DNA of 43,211 nucleotides, taken from positions 1-43,211 of the forward strand of contig DIMS01000111.1 of assembly GCA_002425685.1 (NCBI GenBank), given 5' to 3'. Origin of the DNA: Synergistaceae bacterium UBA5560 (lineage in GTDB: Bacteria > Synergistota > Synergistia > Synergistales > Aminiphilaceae). Both the position numbers and the translations under genes were made by a program. Below, one piece after another: positions 40,487 to 43,211 of this stretch (positions are counted from its first letter, which is position 1; each line of letters starts with the position of its first letter). The notes beneath the pieces are model-generated. The model was not told where the DNA came from. It saw only the letters and a list, made by a program, of their open reading frames with translations, and did not search any database.

Positions 40487-41344
40487 TTACTCTTCTGTAC
40501 CGTCGCCGTCTGCGGAAAAAACGGTCTCCTCCGGCGGCACGGAGTCCGCCCCTTCGCTACGACTATACGCATTCCCCGCAAGTCCTACAAGAGGAATCCA
40601 CGGAGAGGGCTCATATCCGACCTTCCAGAGGCACAGCCCCGCCGGAGGTGCCGTCGGGCCGGCCTGAGTACGGGAGGCACCCCGAAGAAGGGCAGCGATC
40701 CAGTCGGGTCCCCTCCGGCCTCGTCCCACCTCAGCGAGACACCCCAGGATGATTCGCACCATATTTGTAAGGAAGGATTTTCCTCTGATGCGAAAGCGCA
40801 CCAGGGGACCCCGTCGGGCGAGGGAAACGGCGGAGATAGTCCTCCTGGGGTTCTCCGGAAGATCGCCGGCCCTACAGAATGCCGTGAAATCATGGTTTCC
40901 CCGGAGATGCTCCGTAGCCTGCCGCACCGCTTCCCAGTTCCAGGAGGAGCGAATCCACCACGTGTAGCCCTGAACGTGAGGGAAGATGAAAGGAGCGTCC
41001 CAGATCTGATAGACATACTCTCTCCAGAGGGCGTCTTTTCTCGCGGAGAAGCGGGAAGAAACCACGGCGGCGCGAATTGCGCGGATCGAGTTCTCCAGGT
41101 GAAAATCCAGGGCCTTGCGAAGAATTTCCGGATCCCACTCCTTTCGCAGGGAAAAGGAGATGACCTGCCCACGGGCATGTACGCCGCCGTCCGTCCGACC
41201 GGCGGCGATCACCGGCGTCGGTTCTCCGGAAATCCGCTCCAGAGCTTCCTCCACGACCTCCTGAATGCCCCGGCTCTCCTTTTGGCGCTGCCATCCCGAA
41301 AAAGAAGTTCCGTCATAGGCGAGCTGTATCGCATACCTTTTCAC
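40487..41344 (-). CDS. truA: tRNA pseudouridine(38-40) synthase TruA
   Basis: A 285-residue TruA, which makes pseudouridine at positions 38-40 of tRNA anticodon arms. KRYAIQLAYDGTSFSGWQRQ opens the protein, and AAGRTDGGVHARGQVISF carries the catalytic Asp (Asp52). FHLENSIRAIRAAVV, DFTAFCRAG and FLTNMVRIILGCLAEVGRGR follow as expected. The last 25 residues (acidic, Ser/Glu-rich) are an extra tail. The GTG start at 41344 overlaps the ecfT stop (GTGA), with AGGTGG upstream. It stands between the ECF transporter genes and mbl. Confidence 0.95.
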   Translation of the reverse strand: MKRYAIQLAYDGTSFSGWQRQKESRGIQEVVEEALERISGEPTPVIAAGRTDGGVHARGQVISFSLRKEWDPEILRKALDFHLENSIRAIRAAVVSSRFSARKDALWREYVYQIWDAPFIFPHVQGYTWWIRSSWNWEAVRQATEHLRGNHDFTAFCRAGDLPENPRRTISAVSLARRGPLVRFRIRGKSFLTNMVRIILGCLAEVGRGRRGPDWIAALLRGASRTQAGPTAPPAGLCLWKVGYEPSPWIPLVGLAGNAYSRSEGADSVPPEETVFSADGDGTEE

Positions 41345-42150
41345 GACAGAAGCCACCTGTCCATTCCAAGAACGCCTCCCAAGACAACCGTGAACATGAA
41401 AAGGGCGGCGGTGTCTCCCCTGCTCCATCGGAGCGGGTGCATGCGGGTCCGCCCGGCACCCCGGTAACAGCGGGCCTCCATGGCCACGGCAAGTTCCTCC
41501 GCCCGTTGAAAGACGATGACGAAGAGAGGAATGAGCACCGGCACGAAAGCACGAAGGCGCCGGATGAGCCCACCCCGATCCAGATCGGCGCCGCGAGCGA
41601 GCTGGGCCTTGAAAATACGATCCGTCTCGTCAAGCAGCGTCGGGATGAAGCGGAGGGAGATCGTCATCATCATGGCCATTTCGTGAGCAGGAAAACCGAG
41701 CGGAACCAGCGGAGAAAACAAACGCTCCAGACCGTCCGCCAATTCCATGGGAGACGTGGTGAGCGTGAGAAGCCCCGCGAAAAGGACGAGGAAGAAGAGA
41801 CGGCTGCTCATGCGCAAAGCGGCGGTCACGCCTTCTTTCGTGATGGAGAGAACGCCCCACGACCAGAGTGGTGTTCCCTTTGTAAAGAAAAGATGAATGA
41901 ATGCCGTAAAGACAATAAGGATAAGAACAGGTCTCGCACCCCGCAACACCATCCCCGGAGAAAGTCGGGAAAGCAGCGTGAGGGCAAGAAGGAGAAGACC
42001 CCAGACAAGAAAGGACACGGGGGCTCGCGTGAGAAAGAGCACGGTCATGACGAGCAGTGTACCGAGAATCTTGCATCTCGGATCCAGGAAATGCAACGGA
42101 GAATCCGTGGGAACATACTGTCCGAGCGTGATGTGATTCAGGAATCGCAC
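41341..42150 (-). CDS. ecfT: ECF transporter transmembrane component EcfT
   Basis: A 269-residue EcfT, the shared membrane part of energy-coupling-factor vitamin transporters. It starts VRFLNHITLGQYVPTDSPLHFLDPRCKILGTLL and has hydrophobic helices (GTLLVMTVLFLT, FLVWGLLLLALTLL, PVLILIVFTAFIHLF, LFFLVLFAGLLTLTT). The cytoplasmic coupling motifs are AQLARGADLDRGG and AMEARCYRGAGR. The GTG at 42150 has AAGGAGG seven bases upstream and overlaps the end of ecfA2 by 13 bases. Substrate is set by S-components encoded elsewhere. Confidence 0.93.
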   Translation of the reverse strand: MRFLNHITLGQYVPTDSPLHFLDPRCKILGTLLVMTVLFLTRAPVSFLVWGLLLLALTLLSRLSPGMVLRGARPVLILIVFTAFIHLFFTKGTPLWSWGVLSITKEGVTAALRMSSRLFFLVLFAGLLTLTTSPMELADGLERLFSPLVPLGFPAHEMAMMMTISLRFIPTLLDETDRIFKAQLARGADLDRGGLIRRLRAFVPVLIPLFVIVFQRAEELAVAMEARCYRGAGRTRMHPLRWSRGDTAALFMFTVVLGGVLGMDRWLLS

Positions 42151-42992
42151 CGCTTTCCCTCCTTGGCGATCAGTGCATACAGTGTCGTCGCATCGGGAGT
42201 GATGGGGACTTTCCAACCGCGCTGTTTCAGTCCCTGCGAGAGCTCCACCACCGGAGGAAGGACAATGCCCCGAACAGACGCTCCTGCCAATGCGTCCAAC
42301 ACCTCCTGCGGCGCCCCGAGGGCAAACACTTTCCCGTCCTCAAGGACGAGAATGCGATGCGAATGGGCGAGTGCGGTGTCGAGGTCGTGAGTGACGAGAA
42401 CGACACCCTTCCCTTCCCGCACGAGCTGGCTCAGGAGAGAAAGCAACTCTTTTTTCCCCTTTCCGTCAAGCCCTGCCGTCGGTTCGTCCAGCACGAGATA
42501 GTCAGGCTCGGAAGCGAGTACCGACGCCAAGGCAACCCGGCGCTTCTGCCCACCTGAAAGGTTGAAGGGGTTCACGCCGAGGAGGGCTTTCTCCAAACCA
42601 ACACGTGTCGCAGCGGCATGTACGACCTCGGGAAGCCGTTCTTTGGAAATCCCCCAATTGCGGGGTGCGAAGGCGATTTCTTCCGAGACGGTCTCGGCAA
42701 AAAGCTGTTGCTCCGGATACTGAAAGACAAGTCCGACTTTCTTCCTCGCTTGTCGGAGAATTTCCGGAGCATCCTCGCGGAGAGGAACGCCATCGACCTC
42801 GACCTCTCCCCGGGTGGCAAAGAGCAGTCCGTTGAGATGCTGCGCCAGTGTAGACTTGCCGCTTCCGGTATGCCCCACCACGCTCACCCAGGAACCGGGC
42901 TCCACCAGCAGGTTTACACCGTCCAGGGCACGCCTCTCCAGAGGCGTGCCCTGATGGTAGACATGAGCGAGATCCGTCACGCGAATCGACAT
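42138..42992 (-). CDS. ecfA2: ECF transporter ATPase EcfA2
   Basis: A 284-residue ABC ATPase of an ECF transporter. In order: Walker A GHTGSGKST (40-48), the Q-loop in VFQYPEQQLFAETVSEEIAFAP (Gln91, with the EcfA-type FP/YPE segment), signature LSGGQKRRVALA (145 on), Walker B YLVLDEPTAGLD (165 on) and the switch His in VLVTHDLD. It ends with the EcfA-specific C-terminal region (PPVVELSQGLKQRGW). The ATG at 42992 begins MSIRVTDLAHVY and overlaps the end of ecfA1 by 16 bases, out of frame. Called EcfA2 because a second ATPase gene precedes it. Confidence 0.92.
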   Translation of the reverse strand: MSIRVTDLAHVYHQGTPLERRALDGVNLLVEPGSWVSVVGHTGSGKSTLAQHLNGLLFATRGEVEVDGVPLREDAPEILRQARKKVGLVFQYPEQQLFAETVSEEIAFAPRNWGISKERLPEVVHAAATRVGLEKALLGVNPFNLSGGQKRRVALASVLASEPDYLVLDEPTAGLDGKGKKELLSLLSQLVREGKGVVLVTHDLDTALAHSHRILVLEDGKVFALGAPQEVLDALAGASVRGIVLPPVVELSQGLKQRGWKVPITPDATTLYALIAKEGKRCDS

Positions 42993-43211
42993 AGCGCCTC
43001 GGCGATGGATTCCGGCTCGGGGAAAATTGCGGCGCTGAGAAAGTGCTCTCTCTTCAACCGTCGCCACAACTCCAGAAAAGGAGAGACCTCCAGGGAATGA
43101 GAGCCTCTGGAGCTTTCGAGCAGATCCATGGGTGTTCCTTTCCAGGCGAGCCGTCCTTCCGCGAGGATACACGCCTCGGTGCAGAAGAGAATCTCTTCCA
43201 GATTATGGGTG
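42977..43211 (-). CDS. ecfA1: ECF transporter ATPase EcfA1, C-terminal part
   Basis: Only the last 78 codons lie in the window; the gene continues past the right edge. The frame reads THNLEEILFCTEACILAEGRLAWKGTPMDLL, which is the switch-histidine region and following strand of an ABC ATPase (H-x-x-x-E, then 'G-R-L-x-x-x-G-T-P'). A tail ends SIAEALCRFA before TGA at 42977. This pairs with EcfA2 as the usual two-ATPase ECF module. The overlap with ecfA2 shows the genes are co-transcribed. Confidence 0.8.
   Translation of the reverse strand, partial: THNLEEILFCTEACILAEGRLAWKGTPMDLLESSRGSHSLEVSPFLELWRRLKREHFLSAAIFPEPESIAEALCRFA

Noticed and set aside
1..43211. CRISPR arrays, tRNA or rRNA genes
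   Set aside because: No regularly spaced direct repeats and no tRNA-like TTCRANYC arms in a foldable context were seen in reading the gaps between genes.

Overview
The window looks like a chromosomal segment of a motile, diderm, GC-rich anaerobe, most likely a member of the Synergistota; this is an inference from gene content and was not tested by search. A double membrane is indicated by an OmpH/Skp-type periplasmic chaperone and by the L-ring, P-ring and FlgA genes (flgH, flgI, flgA). The flagellar gene order resembles Bacillus subtilis: comFC-yvyF-flgM-flgN-flgK-flgL-fliW-csrA-flagellin, and mbl-flgF-flgG. L-lysine 6-aminotransferase and a DUF3084 protein fit amino-acid-fermenting Synergistota. 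Nearly every gene lies on the minus strand and many use GTG starts.

Layout, left to right. (1) 1-1281: two minus-strand terminators, an OmpH/Skp gene and a small plus-strand DUF3343 gene. (2) 1360-14422: a nonulosonic (pseudaminic) acid cluster with pseC, pseG, pseH, pseI, an SpsF-like cytidylyltransferase and pseB. It also holds an extra class-III aminotransferase, an aldo/keto reductase, a second acetyltransferase and a glycosyltransferase. It is interrupted by an oppositely oriented ATPase-nuclease gene (4162-5712), and it contains what looks like the 5' stub of a lost sugar formyltransferase gene (6485-6580) and a visibly AT-rich patch (about 9.7-11.6 kb). (3) 13673-28789: flagellar filament block with a KTSC-like protein, FlaG, a very large flagellin, a Maf-type flagellin glycosyltransferase, CsrA, FliW, FlgL, FlgK, FlgN, FlgM, YvyF and ComFC. 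(4) 28942-33975: metK, then an acetyltransferase, a zinc-ribbon protein and a DUF3084 protein, then lysine aminotransferase. (5) 34390-43211: a probable single operon reading ecfA1 (partial), ecfA2, ecfT, truA, mbl/mreB, flgF, flgG, flgA, flgH, flgI, flgJ and a YkgJ-type cysteine-cluster protein.

How it fits together: the nonulosonate enzymes would make a CMP-activated sugar that Maf attaches to the flagellin. Filament supply appears to be controlled twice. FlgM and flagellin each have a sigma-28-like promoter with the same unusual spacing, and the flagellin leader carries two CsrA-type GGA sites, the second over its ribosome-binding site, with FliW and CsrA encoded just upstream. All three filament-end proteins (flagellin 777 aa, FlgK 849 aa, FlgL 1024 aa) are strongly enlarged.

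I found no CRISPR array, tRNA, rRNA or insertion sequence. The observations I rate highest are the paired sigma-28/CsrA control signals, the formyltransferase stub with the non-standard nonulosonate enzymes, the ATPase-nuclease inside the sugar cluster, and a terminator-bounded gap at 98-253 that may hold a small RNA.
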